A model generated the notes under the pieces. That model saw nothing but the letters and a program-made list of their open reading frames with translations. It ran no database searches and was not told the DNA's origin. From Zea mays (taxonomy: Eukaryota > Streptophyta > Magnoliopsida > Poales > Poaceae), in the NCBI RefSeq assembly GCF_902167145.1, contig NC_050097.1, positions 174,374,923 through 174,438,922 of the forward strand: a stretch of DNA of 64,000 nucleotides, read 5' to 3'. Made by a program: the position numbers and the translations under genes. Of this stretch, positions 12,349 through 22,408 are shown one piece after another; the first letter of the stretch is position 1, and every line of letters starts with the position of its first letter.

Positions 12349-13890
12349 CTTAGGTAGTTTTGCCTCTATTGGAGGGCTCAGAATTTCTGGCATTTTCATC
12401 ATTTCTTCAACCTTTGGCTCTTCAGCCTTATCAACTTTAGCTTCGACTCGCTCGACTGTAGGCGTCTTCGGCATTACAGTTGGTTCTTCAACGCTCTGTG
12501 TAATTGAAGCAGCCTGTCTTGCTTCAGCAGTTGAAGAGGCTCCTTCGGCAAATTCAGGCACCACAGCCGGTTCAATATAACGCGGACGGTGGGTCAGAAC
12601 CTTCACCTTTTTGCCCTTCAGCACAACTCTGGTGGTCGAAGCGGCAATCTTCCTCTTTTTTCCTTGCCCTCGCAGCGGGCAGCGATAATCGGGGTATTTG
12701 AAGCCAATCACATCAAAGACCCTGTTCAGTCTTTTCTTCCCCCGACCTCCGAAGGCTGCGGACAAAGCATTATCTTCGGCCTTGGAGTAAGCTCCAAGTA
12801 GCTCATCACTGGTAGCTTCGATACACTTCAGCCAGTCGTCGTCTAGCTCATCAAACTTCTCCCTAAATCTGAAGGTATACTTCAGTCAAACTAGACCACC
12901 ATCACTAGAATCAGCGGTGGTCTCCTTTGGCATATCCCAGCTTTCCACAAGTGGCCATACCCTGAAGGATATATGCTCTTGAATCAAATCTCTTGTGCCA
13001 ATGAAGGCACAAACAGTGCTAAAAGCCCTCTGACATGCTTCAACAGCGTCGTCAATTTCCACCTTCGGCCTTCGGAGGCCGAAGCGAGACCAGATGGGGC
13101 GCTGGATGATTTCTTTGATGTCTTCCCTTGCCTTTAAATCATTTTTAACGTAAAACCACTCCTCCATCTAGGCCCCGGGCCACCTTTTCCGAAATGTTGG
13201 CACCGGGTGGCTTGCATTGGGGCGAGCAATAAATCCATAACAACCGAAGTTATTGTGGTACTGTTCTTTGCCAGTAGCCTTCGTCTCATATAAAAGCTCG
13301 TGCATACTGTAGAAGCACTTCGCGCTTGGCTCTAGCCCCTGACTTCGTACAGCCCAGACAAAAATCCCCATCCTCGTTATAGCTTCGGGGGTGATCTGAT
13401 GAAGGAAGATCTGGTATATCTTCAGCACTTCAACCACAAACTTGCTCAAAGGGAACCGGAGACCAGCTTTAAAAAAGCTTCGGTAGATAACAACTTCATT
13501 TTCCTCAGAGGCAGGGACGATGTTGTCTCCACCAACTCTCACGATAGACATGTCACGAAAGTACCTTCCTCTCATGTTGTCAAGATGACTCTGTTTAATA
13601 GTCGATTTCCGAAGACAGTATGGCTTGGTCGCTAGGGCTGATCTTCAGAATCTTCATCCCCACTTTCCACATCATAACTATCACTATCATCAGTATCTTG
13701 AGACAAACCCTCCAGTATCTCTTTAGTAATCTTCTCTGTGTTTGTTTTTGACATAGACTCAATAAACCTTGCGATAAAAAGGATCCATAGTTTTCTTTTC
13801 TTCAAACAACTTTGTTTCCTCAGTCATCTTCGTCTCCTCAGTCACCCTTTCCTCAGTCACCCTTTCCTCAGTCATCTTTTCCCCAGACAT
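12349..13890 (-). pseudogene. 5' half of element E antisense gene (Transposase_28-like)
   Basis: The candidate start ATG is at 13888-13890, downstream of a TATA box, and opens an acidic repeated N-terminus (MSGEKMTEERVTEERVTEE). Frameshifts and stops follow. From 13575 to 12349 one frame stays open apart from TAG 13168-13170 and TGA 12886-12888. Its core matches the element C protein: EVVIYRSFFKAGLRFPLSKF here against ELVVFEAFFTASLRLPAHRF there, then a shared HQ(I/L)TP, EEWFYV / NEFWFYV, and VWPLVESW / VWPLVHGW. This is the domain annotated in grasses as 'putative gypsy type transposon' (Transposase_28). Downstream comes a basic segment (RGQGKKRKIAASTTRV). The 6.2-kb solo LTR sits at 12348, and removing it with one CTTAG keeps the frame into 6127. 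The biochemical role of the family is unknown. Confidence 0.8.
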
Positions 13891-14025
13891 GGTGAAAACA
13901 CGTCTTTAAACCGAAGCTCGAAAAGCTTGAAAATCAGGCGAGGGCTAGTGAGCAAGAGCTAAAAAATTTGACACAATAACACAAATGGCAGAAATGACGT
14001 GCAAAATGTTGCCGGTGTGGGTTCA

Positions 14026-14033
14026 TATTTATA
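14026..14033 (-). promoter_or_regulatory. TATA box of element E antisense gene
   Basis: TATAAATA on the minus strand, 136 bp upstream of the antisense ATG at 13890 and about 155 bp inside the 3' LTR. The element C antisense gene has the same box at an equivalent distance from its LTR and ATG, which is the main reason to believe it. Confidence 0.6.
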
Positions 14034-14188
14034 CGCCCAGTGCGTTGCAACTTGAAGGGCCCCATATGTAATTGACTATTGCTATTCTACCAAAGGGAAG
14101 GTGTTTTTTTGGACCTTCGACTTAAGGCCTTCGTTCATGTCGTAGTCTGAATTCATTGTTATAACAAATTAATACTGCAAGGGGCTAC

Positions 14189-14858
14189 TGTTGGGGGCCT
14201 TCGTCTTCCGAAGGTCCTCAAAAACATTATTTAACAATGTTTTCCAAGTGTAATATATGTACAGGTACCTTCGGACTCGGGTTAAAACTGTACACAATAT
14301 GAAAAGCATGGTCGAGACGAAGGTTGATGCAGCTCCGAAGCTACGCGCAAGGGAGCTTCGGCTCAGCAGCAGAAAAAGGAACCAACTTAAAGGGGAAAAG
14401 GCTATCTAGTCCTCGTTGGATTGTCCTTAAGTCAATAGTAAATATAAAGGGCATGAATGTAATTTTACACAGGTTGCACCCTGTGCCTATAAATAGATGA
14501 ACAGTACCCCCGTACTGTTCACGCTGGCTTGTATTCGCTCGTGCGTCACGCTTGGACTTTTGCCTTCTGTCAAGCCGAAGGTACAAATGTAATTCAATAT
14601 TGTTCTTATTCATCCATGATGATATAATAAAGATATATTAATGATGTCATATGATTATTCATGTTATTTCCCATGTTTCATATGCTTCTTCTTTCATTAA
14701 CGTATACTGTGATGATGAAGGTATGTCCTTCATGACCTTCGTCCGAAGATCGTTATATCCTAAGGGAGATAATGCTTCGGAGGACGAAGGGCATTAACCT
14801 TTAACATTTTGTGTTGCCTTGTTCTTAACTCATAGCATTTGAGAACAAGTCCCGAACA
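14189..14858 (+). repeat. Element E 3' LTR
   Basis: Starts TGTTGGGGGCC at 14189 right after the polypurine tract (TGCAAGGGGCTAC, 14176-14188), ends CCCGAACA, and is followed by GATAG. The terminal CCCCAACA of the 5' LTR is mutated here to CCCGAACA. The TATA box is at 14488-14495. Confidence 0.93.
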
Positions 14859-14863
14859 GATAG

Positions 14864-15380
14864 TGAAAACCAACATGTGTTAATAGGAAAAGAAATTGAT
14901 GGATGAGAACATATTCTTCCTTTATAACTAGATACATAAGATCTGTGCAGTAAACACCAGAGACCGGGTTTATAAGGGCAGCCCTCACTTGGCTGGTACA
15001 AAGTTGACGCTAGTCGAGCTTACGAGGGTCGAGCCTTACCGGTTGGGCCATAGATAAATGTTATCCTATTACATAGGGAGAATACATTCTCATGCTTTTT
15101 TCAAACAGAGTGTACATGGCTAACCTATGTTGTGCGAGCACTGCTTACTTGGAACACCAAATGTCAGAGAGAAATATCTAGTTGGGTAAGAAACTTTGGC
15201 TTAGAGTTTTGAACTAGGAGGAGGGTGACACTCATGAACACTTCAAAAAAAATTTCAAGTTGGATGGAGATGCCCTTGGTATTTTTTGTATGGAGCCGTC
15301 ACGACCTAAACAACTTTGGGCCAGTCTTCTTTCTACTGAGTGCGCCATGTAAGGGAGGGGCTTACATGGTGTCTGATCCC
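14864..15380. other. Unassigned flank right of element E
   Basis: Joins directly to 703-1157 when element E is removed. No gene, terminal repeat or tandem repeat recognised. Confidence 0.4.
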
Positions 15381-16304
15381 CAACAAGTGGGCCCAGGGAT
15401 ACGAAGAGATCACAGGGTAATTCTAGTGGATTGAAGTCTTCCACGTCCGATCTTGTCCTCTGTCCGGTCTTGTTGGTGTGTGGGCGAAGGCTATGGTGTA
15501 GGTTGCGGCATAGGTGATCATAGGGAGAATACGGACAGTGTTGTCCCGTCCCCTCTGCCTATCCCTTCACACCTCAGTAATGCGCAAGGAATAATAGAAG
15601 TCATAATGAGGGGCGCCCAAGTGACGCAATGAGTCAATGGTCTTGCCTTGGTAACACGCGAGCTTCTGACGCGACATAGGCCTTGCGGGCTATGCATGCC
15701 ACCTGCATTCAATGAGTGGTGCGTGCCACTTATGACTGTTGTGATCATCCGCGTGCTCTGCCTGCCTTGAATGTAGGAGGGCCCCTTCTGCTAGAGGCTT
15801 ACGTCCAGTTCTTCCCGACGGCTTACGTCACACGCCATATGACACATGGCAGCATCGGGTCTCCAGCCTAGCAGGGAGCAATTAGCTAGGAGTCTATGTA
15901 GACGTGGCAGATCTAGACCACCCCTAACTGGGGGTTCAGAAGGTATTCAGAGGAGTCCAGGTCCCTCTTACACAGGCCTAGACACGTGGTAGCACCGAAC
16001 CTCTTAAAGTGGGAGGTCCGGGTAGCATACGCAGGTGTCCGGGATCATCTAGAGAGGGTCTGGCTCCTGGGCATAACTGCAGGGAGTCCTCATGCTTGGG
16101 GCATGTGGAGGCTCCTGAGCCCTACTGTTGGGGATCTGGAGAGCCCTACATGGAAGCTGGCCCTCTCCTAAGGCCAGTGGTCCCGTTGGACGAGCTTATA
16201 TTTTGAGACAGGGCGGACTACCTGCGGCTATGCAACTAGGGATAGACATAGGGGTCTCGTCTTGATCCAGTAGTAGTGGATACCCCAGTCTCGAGGTACC
16301 GACA
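15381..16304 (-). mobile_element. LTR-like remnant, gypsy type
   Basis: The right end reads on the minus strand TGTCGGTACCTCGAGACTGG, the usual look of a grass gypsy LTR start. The following sequence (GGATACCCCAGTCTCG, ACAGGGCGGACTACCTGCGG on the plus strand) fits such LTRs. No matching second LTR or target duplication was found, and the left border is a guess. It is non-coding. Confidence 0.4.
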
Positions 16305-16307
16305 ACA

Positions 16308-17484
16308 TTTTAGGTTAAAGTACCATGGTATTCTCAAATGTCATAGTACTGTCTTGGGACTACAAAAATATAGTGTCCCCAAACATGCCCTTAGGTTGTT
16401 TGCACCAAACCGTACGTAAGGTCATGCAAAATATTGTTTTATAGTATTTTGTAGTGTTTTTACTGTAGATTATACAAAATGTTGTTTAAAATAGTGAATG
16501 GAATAGGAAATGATGTTGGAGATAGCCTTAGAGTCAGCAATAGTAAATCCCCACCGCTTATTGCTATCACATATGGACGACGAAAAACATTCCTATCGAA
16601 CCATCTATATCCACTGGTGGTATATATTTTCACTCGTACCCATATACACAGAGGTAGATCCAGGAATGGATTAAAGGAGGGGCTAGTAAGCCATCTAACT
16701 AGAGTGATGGTGGCCTAGTGACAGGCAACTGGTACCTTGTAGTGGTCAACTTGACAGATAGCCACTACCGTTTACTGATCTAGAGCCTGGGTGTGGGTGC
16801 GGGTGCATGTCGATCATGGACGTGCCATAGATGAGATGGAGGGCAATCATTAAATAGACAACGACGCGCCGACAACTACGAGTAGCACGGTCACCATACA
16901 TCATACGACTAGGGTTAGGATGTAGAATGAGGCAAGGCCAGTGTTGTGGTGCGCATATGCCGGATGGGAACATTTAATCTTTTGCCATATTTTTGAATGA
17001 CACTAAATTATTAGTCATTGACAACTGAATCATTAATATAGCATTTTGTGTGACATCTATCTCGTAAAGATGACAAAAGATTAAATTGTCATGTTAGATG
17101 CGGATGTAGATGATATATGATGGGTTACAGAATGAGATATTTAGGCTAGTTTGAAGACATGATCCTATTCTTTTAACCCACAGTCAAGCAGGGCTATAGC
17201 CATGAAAACCCCCTTGCATATACATGTGGGTCAAAATCACCTGTCGGGTCATCATACCCACAAATATTAAACATCTATCAAAATAACACATTACATAAAT
17301 GGTAGGCTTTGACTACAACAAGAGGTGGACGAGATTTAGCAACTGACGGATCCGACGAGGTATGAGGACGAGAGGGTTTTTGATTATTCGCTACTCTCTA
17401 TCCGGTGGCCAATGCTCAAGATCTTCGATGTGCCCGTGGTTTGGTGGCTGGCGGTCGAGTTCTAAAATGTCTCTTTGATGTGAG
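16308..17484. other. Gene-free repeat debris
   Basis: AT-rich sequence without a credible reading frame. There are no identifiable termini, tandem repeats or RNA genes. Confidence 0.5.
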
Positions 17485-17529
17485 ACAAACACACATGGTT
17501 TGCTTTTCTTTTTGAAAGCTTGCCTCAAA

Positions 17530-17595
17530 ATAACATCAAAGTTAAGCATGTTCAACTTGGAAAAATTATGGGATGGGTGACAAACCAGGAAGTTT
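17530..17595 (+). other. 5S rRNA-derived segment (not a functional gene)
   Basis: AAAGTTAAGCATGTTC matches the plant 5S A-box region (AAGTTAAGCGTGCTTGG). GGGATGGGTGACAAACCAGG matches the C-box region (AGGATGGGTGACC...CTGGGAAG). The spacing between them is as in 5S rRNA, but the rest of the gene is missing or changed. The same segment occurs at 63300-63360. Confidence 0.6.
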
Positions 17596-17689
17596 TACTG
17601 GGAGGAAAATCACAGTCATTGGGGTTCGTATGACTGAGATATTGGTCTGTTAGGTTTTAGGTGAGCTGAACAGCATGATGGATGAGCAA

Positions 17690-18060
17690 TAAATAATTGG
17701 GTGATCAGACAAACAATGAATAGTAGGTATGAATGAACGATGAATAGTTGGTATGAATGAACGATGAAAAGTTGGTATGAACGAACATTGAACGATGAAT
17801 AGTTGGTATGAACGAATGATGAACGATGAATAGTTGGTATGAACGAATGATGAACACTAAATAGTTGGTATGAACGAACGATGAACAATGAATAATTCAT
17901 ATGAATGAACGATGAATAGTTCATATGAACAAATGATGAATAGTTGGTATGAACAAACGATGAATGATGAATAGTTCATATGAATAAACAATGAACGATA
18001 AATAGTTCGTATGAACGAACGATGAATTGTTCATATGAACGAATGATGAATAGTTGATAA
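17690..18060. repeat. Tandem array of GAATAGTT-(G/C)-TATGAACGAA units
   Basis: More than ten imperfect copies of a roughly 24-bp unit (ATGAATAGTTGGTATGAACG or with GTTCATATGAAC in place of GTTGGTATGAAC). Some occur as about 37-48-bp double units. The variant GTTCATATGAAC is a perfect 12-bp palindrome. The reading frames through it are repeat artefacts (NYSSF, SYQLF). Confidence 0.85.
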
Positions 18061-18725
18061 GAATGATCAGACAAACTATCGGACGAATGAATGATCGGAA
18101 TTTTGGCAGCATGACGAATGAATAATAATTTAATTTGGACGAAATATGAACAATTGGATGAACGATCGAATGAACAACCAAACAATCCTTGTGCTTGTGT
18201 GGGTGTGGAAGTGGGAGTGGGTGAGTGGGTTGCCATGAAATGGCTTGGGATGGCATGAGGGAGTCCCTTGCCCCTCTATTTATAGGCAAGGCGGGGGATT
18301 AGAGGGAGGAGTCGAGGATTAGTGGAAGGAGTCGAGGTTTAGTGGGAGCTAAGCATGTGATTAGTCGAGGATAAGTGAAATTAGTTTGTAGAGCTCATTG
18401 TATGACACCGGAGGCGTATCTATGTGTATGAGCATAAGGAAAATTATTAAGAAAATATTTGTAGAGATTTTTAAAAGTATTTCGAGGGTATTTCTCAAGA
18501 GAAAAATATTTGTAGAAATATCGGGGAAATATTTAGGCACATTTCTGGAGGGGATTTGAAGAGAATCACTTGGGGAATATTTGTAGGATATTTTGGGAGA
18601 CTTTTAGAGAGAATATAGACCACCATATTTTCTTTATTCGCATACAAACATTTTGAAACAAAATTTTAAAAGTCATTTTGAATTGTACAAGTTCTTTCTA
18701 GGTTTAAATTTTTGGGGTGTCACAG

Positions 18726-20334
18726 ACCTACCCCACTTAGAAGGGTTATGGGTATAGCTTTACTTTAGATACATATCTTCATTATGCAGACTCTTAGGTG
18801 AGATGAAACTTCAACAATATCTGGCCTTTAAGGAGCATCTTATTGCTGGTTGCAAACGTTTTTTCTGGCTAGCCAATGATCAGCCTCAGGCTTCTAGTTT
18901 TCGTATGGCAGCTAGCTTATTGAAGAAGCATCGATACCAACACGCAAACCTTTCTCTTACAAACTCACCCATGGATTCCATCCTTGATTGGTCATCTGGT
19001 GCTTCATCAACAAAACTTGGGTGACCACTTCTCTTCCATAAACTTATATACTTGGAAGATCTGGTCCTCCTCAAGCTTGCTTCATATACATGTCTTCTTT
19101 TTCTCCAAAGCAGCAACCCCACTGGAACACTGCCCCACCTAAAAAGAATGTGGGTAGAACTCTTGAATCTTGGGGGTTTCAACTCCTTGAAATAACGAAT
19201 AGCATGGGTGTTATGGGGGCTTCTTATGTTGTTTCTGCTCGAGTAGGCTACAGAGAGATAATTAGCATAAGGTTGATTTTGGGATAACCTTCTTCTCATC
19301 TCCTCTTCGCTATTTTCTTTTATCTTTTCACTACCCCTTTCTTCTCTTTATTCTTCCCACTAGAAGGCTCTATCAAAAAGTATTACCATCACACAGAGGA
19401 GGAAACCAAAGACTATGAACCATGTAGCACAATCTTCAACCCATGAATCACCAAGCATTGTGATTACAGAGGCGAGGGAGTGGAAAAAGGAGTTGTTTGC
19501 GATTAGGTAGAGAGGGTTTTATCGGGAGTGTTTTTCTCTGAGCATGATGGAACTGAGGGAACTGGTTGTGATGGTGGTGCTCGAGGTGCGGAGCTACGAT
19601 TATGGAGCAGGTGCCACGTGGTAGCAGATGCGATTGTGGGGAGGGGGTCTGGTGTTTACCGGTAATGATGGCAGTGGTGGGTGCGTGGCAAAGGGGGTGT
19701 GGGCAGTTGTAGTGCGCATGCAGGCGGGCATGCGTGCGAGGGGCATTGGTGATTGGTGGGATCTATATGACCCTTATGTTTGTGGTCTCTAGTTCCAAGA
19801 ATATTTGCCTCTTTGTATGGTATTAACTTTTTTCCATGCCCTTTTACTTTTCTTATTTACTTTGACTCAGGGGCAGTACTTTGATTCTCATGGTCGGTCC
19901 TTTTGACTGAATGACTGGACATGTCCCTTGTGTAGCTTATTCCAGACTTCAAGGATAAGCTTCTCGGAATATTCTTGGGTAAGGTGCTTTACTCTTGAGA
20001 TGGGTTAAGAGGAGAATGGAAGCATAAGGTGAGGATTAGCTCTAGTTTGTGATCTGTGTTTTAGAGAATATTTTTTAAAAAAGAAAACACACAAGCTCAC
20101 CATTTTAGCGGCAATTATATCTCTGCTAAATTTATGAACCACAAAGTTCACATTTCCAGCATGTACTAGAAGTTTTTTATATCTTGTGACCCGAAACTGA
20201 GGGGACTTACTATGAGTGGAAAGACTATGTGGAAAACCCATTAGGGTACTTACAATGACAAGCATAAACAAATCAATTGTTTTGAATGGGAGAGGAATAG
20301 AGTTTTTAAATCATGGACTACTCGGATTCAAGGG
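18726..20334. other. Unassigned, possibly internal part of a retroelement
   Basis: The best frame is on the minus strand at 18886-19299 (137 codons), containing HAIRYFKELKPPRFKSS, which vaguely recalls gypsy gag starts. I cannot identify it. The purine tract at 18726-18739 next to the LTR start at 18725 suggests that this is the internal side of that element. No other structure was seen. Confidence 0.3.
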
Positions 20335-20344
20335 CTAAGCGTAA

Positions 20345-21939
20345 TAGATCTGAGCAAGGGCTACCCGACCCGATCAACCCGACCTGACCCGCCCGAAAAA
20401 ACCTGACCCGGACGGGCCGAGCCAGTGTGTCGGGCGGGTTCGGGCCACGTTTTTAACCCAGCGTAAAATTCGGGTCGGGCTCAGGCCAAAATTTAAACCC
20501 GCGGGGCGGCCCGTTGGCCCGACATAAACTGTGTCCATCGGCTGGGCCTAGCCGACTGACCCAACAACATGTCTTGCATCCCATATATAACTCTAATAGT
20601 CTAACTCCTAGCGTAACCCTAAAATCCTCTCCTCCCCTACGCAGTCCTCACTCCTCAACAACTATCACGCCGTCGCCGTCGCCATCAAAGCTCGGAGGCC
20701 AGCTAGGACGAGCGAGCGACTGGTGACTTGGCGACTCCGGTGATGCGCGCCTGTATATCCTCCGCTCTACAACCATCCAGTATTTCTGTACATTGGTTAT
20801 TGCCATTTGCTTCAAGACATGGCAAGTAGCAGCAGGAGTGAAGAAATCGAAGTGGTTGATGCTGAAGCAAATTTAGAGCAGCAACAGGATGACAGGCAGC
20901 AAGATGGAGCTGTCGAGCCAGAGAACTTGACAGAAGGAGCAAGTGCACAAAAACATGGAAACAAACGAACAAGATCTGTGGCAAATTCATCTACAGATCA
21001 ATCGCAACCAAACTCTCACAAGTCCAAGGTATGGAAAGACTTCACGATTATTTCACGAGAAGGTGAATCTGAAGTGGCTGAGTGCAAGCACTGTAAGAAA
21101 AAAAATTGCTGCTAACACTTAGAATGGAACATCTTCTGTGCTGAGGCATGTTAAAACAAAAACATCCCACTACTAGAGCTGAAATGGGCAACTATTTCTT
21201 AAAAACTAAAAAGGGTGATGATGGGTCAGTTGCACTTAAAAATTATAAGGTGGATTTGTCTGCTGTTAGAACTAGAATAACTATGTTTCTGCTTGGAGGT
21301 GCACATCCATTTACAGTACTGGAAGAACACGTCTTAAAAATATGCTTAGTTTAGCTTGTCTTCAGTACAAGCATGTTGGTTGTTCTTTTCTTGTCAAATT
21401 AATATAGAGTTGACAAAGAGTTGTTTGCTGATTTTTTACCTATTGTATCCAACTTCATCCAAATATTTTTCAGGAAATGAAGCTCAACATAAGGCCAGAA
21501 CTCAAGAAGTGAAGAACTAAAGAAGTATTTGCATGCTGTTGTACAATATTAATTTATGCGATGTGCCATGTGACATTTGTACCATGAATGTGTTTGTTTG
21601 TGTGTGAGTCTGTGAGACAGTGAGGTTTAATTTCAAATGTGTGACAATATGAGATTGGAGATGTGTATTTTGAATTTGTTATTTCTAAACTCTGTGAGAC
21701 TCCATTTGTACTGTGTAATATCACTGTTCTGAATTATGTTTATTGGCATTTGTACTAGTCTACACGCTGCATTTCACACTTGTAAACAGTTGTATGTCGG
21801 GCCATCGGGTCGGGTCATCGGGCAGGCTCGGACCATGATTTTGCAGATTCAGTCGGGCCACGGGCGGGCTCGGGCCAAAGAGTTTTCAAGTCGAGTATTG
21901 CATGGCCCGACCGGAACCCGAACCGGTAAATGATCATGT
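20345..21939 (+). mobile_element. hAT-type DNA transposon, internally deleted
   Basis: Ends are imperfect inverted repeats: TAGATCTGAGCA on the left, TAGACATGATCA as reverse complement on the right (9 of 12 match). They are flanked by the direct repeat CTAAGCGTAA at 20335-20344 and 21940-21949. hAT elements make 8-bp duplications, so the exact border is ambiguous by one or two bases. Both subterminal regions are packed with CGGGC/GCCCG motifs (20355-20520 and 21795-21925), typical of plant hAT elements. The interior carries a BED-finger transposase remnant. At 1.6 kb with no catalytic or dimerisation domain it is non-autonomous. Confidence 0.75.
20819..21354 (+). pseudogene. hAT transposase N-terminus with BED zinc finger
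   Basis: The ATG at 20819 opens an acidic, Gln-rich N-terminus, then KSKVWKDFTIISREGE and ECKHCKKK: the aromatic start and Cys pair of a BED finger, which binds transposon ends. An extra A in the A-run near 21100-21108 shifts the frame. The rest of the finger (NGTSSVLRHV, HPTT) lies in another frame with a further stop, and a second indel falls near 21160. After the finger comes a linker (RAEMGNYFLKTKKG, typical of plant hAT proteins), which stops at 21354. The RNase-H-like catalytic core and the hATC dimerisation domain are absent. Confidence 0.75.
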
Positions 21940-21949
21940 CTAAGCGTAA

Positions 21950-22196
21950 CTACTACTGATTGGCTCCTGAGCTGAGAACTAAGCTAAACGCAACTTACGA
22001 GCATTAACGACAAAGCATCACATATGCACATAAAAGGGGAGCAAACATCAAGCACAACTCATTTTGAAATGCCCTAGGGGGACTCACATACTTAGATTTT
22101 TTCAAAACACACGGCTACACGATTACATCTCATACATGCATGGCTCTATCTACAGTGAAGAAAAACTTCACTACCCAATGCAATTACTGGGCATAA
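21950..22196. other. Flank between hAT element and element F frame
   Basis: No gene recognised. It lies downstream (minus strand) of the stop codon at 22197-22199 and may be 3' untranslated or internal sequence of element F. Confidence 0.35.
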
Positions 22197-22408
22197 CTAA
22201 CTTCGGGCCAGACAACTTCTCTTCTGGCGAGGCTGGTGAACAACTTCATTCTGAGACATCTCTTGGTAGGTCAAGAGAGAGTTGATGTTGATGACTTCTT
22301 CTGGCGATGATTGAGATGGCAAGATAGAGTCATACGCTTCTCCAAGCGAAACTGACTCTTGTAGCTCCAAGGTGACCTCAGAGGGCGGTGGTGCAGGTGG
22401 GGTGCTTT
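22197..22408 (-). pseudogene. C-terminal piece of element F reading frame
   Basis: An open minus-strand frame of about 70 codons, rich in Ser/Pro/Glu (ESVSLGEAYDSILPSQSS), ends at TAG 22197-22199. It runs straight into the left end of element A. When A and one copy of its target duplication (GCTTT / GCTTC) are removed, the frame continues without shift into 59895-60368. This makes it the tail of one old coding region interrupted by A. I do not recognise the protein. Confidence 0.6.

Larger units (their letters stand above)
1163..14858 (+). mobile_element. Element E: pol-less Ty3/gypsy retrotransposon with antisense gene
   Basis: Two 670-bp LTRs (1163-1832 and 14189-14858) begin TGTTGGGGGCC and end in CCAACA / CGAACA. 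They are flanked by the perfect 5-bp duplication GATAG at 1158-1162 and 14859-14863. Order inside: candidate primer-binding site, decayed gag (+), irregular tandem repeats, then a large antisense gene (minus strand) interrupted by a solo LTR at 6133-12348. No protease, reverse transcriptase, RNase H or integrase was found, so the copy is non-autonomous. Without the solo LTR it is about 7.5 kb. That size, the LTR length and the gag-only content resemble the maize zeon/cinful group, an inference I could not verify. By eye the LTRs differ at about 17 sites, nearly all transitions. Confidence 0.93.
17485..18725 (-). mobile_element. LTR-like element with 5S-rRNA-derived segment (copy 1)
   Basis: The right end reads on the minus strand TGTGACACCCCAAAAATTT, a TG-type LTR start. 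A minus-strand TATA box sits at 18277-18284 (TATAAATA). The left end is probably truncated: homology to copy 2 (63185-64000) begins only near 17485, in the TTTGC...GCCTGCCTC stretch. It contains a 5S-like block (17530-17595), a tandem array (17690-18060) and a closing region shared with copy 2 (CAATCCTTGTGCTTGTGTGG). Just right of it, AAGTGGGGTAGGTC (minus strand, 18726-18739) looks like a polypurine tract, suggesting a 3' LTR. 5S-derived LTRs are known from Cassandra-type TRIM retrotransposons, but this unit is much longer. Confidence 0.55.

Noticed and set aside
17530..17595. Possible functional 5S rRNA gene.
   Set aside because: Only the internal control region is recognisable, with substitutions in the A-box and C-box. 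The 5' and 3' helices and the T-run terminator are missing.
18886..19299. A 137-codon minus-strand frame as a host gene.
   Set aside because: No domain could be recognised, the flanks look like an LTR with a polypurine tract, and the length is within what chance allows in this composition. Kept only as a possible retroelement remnant.
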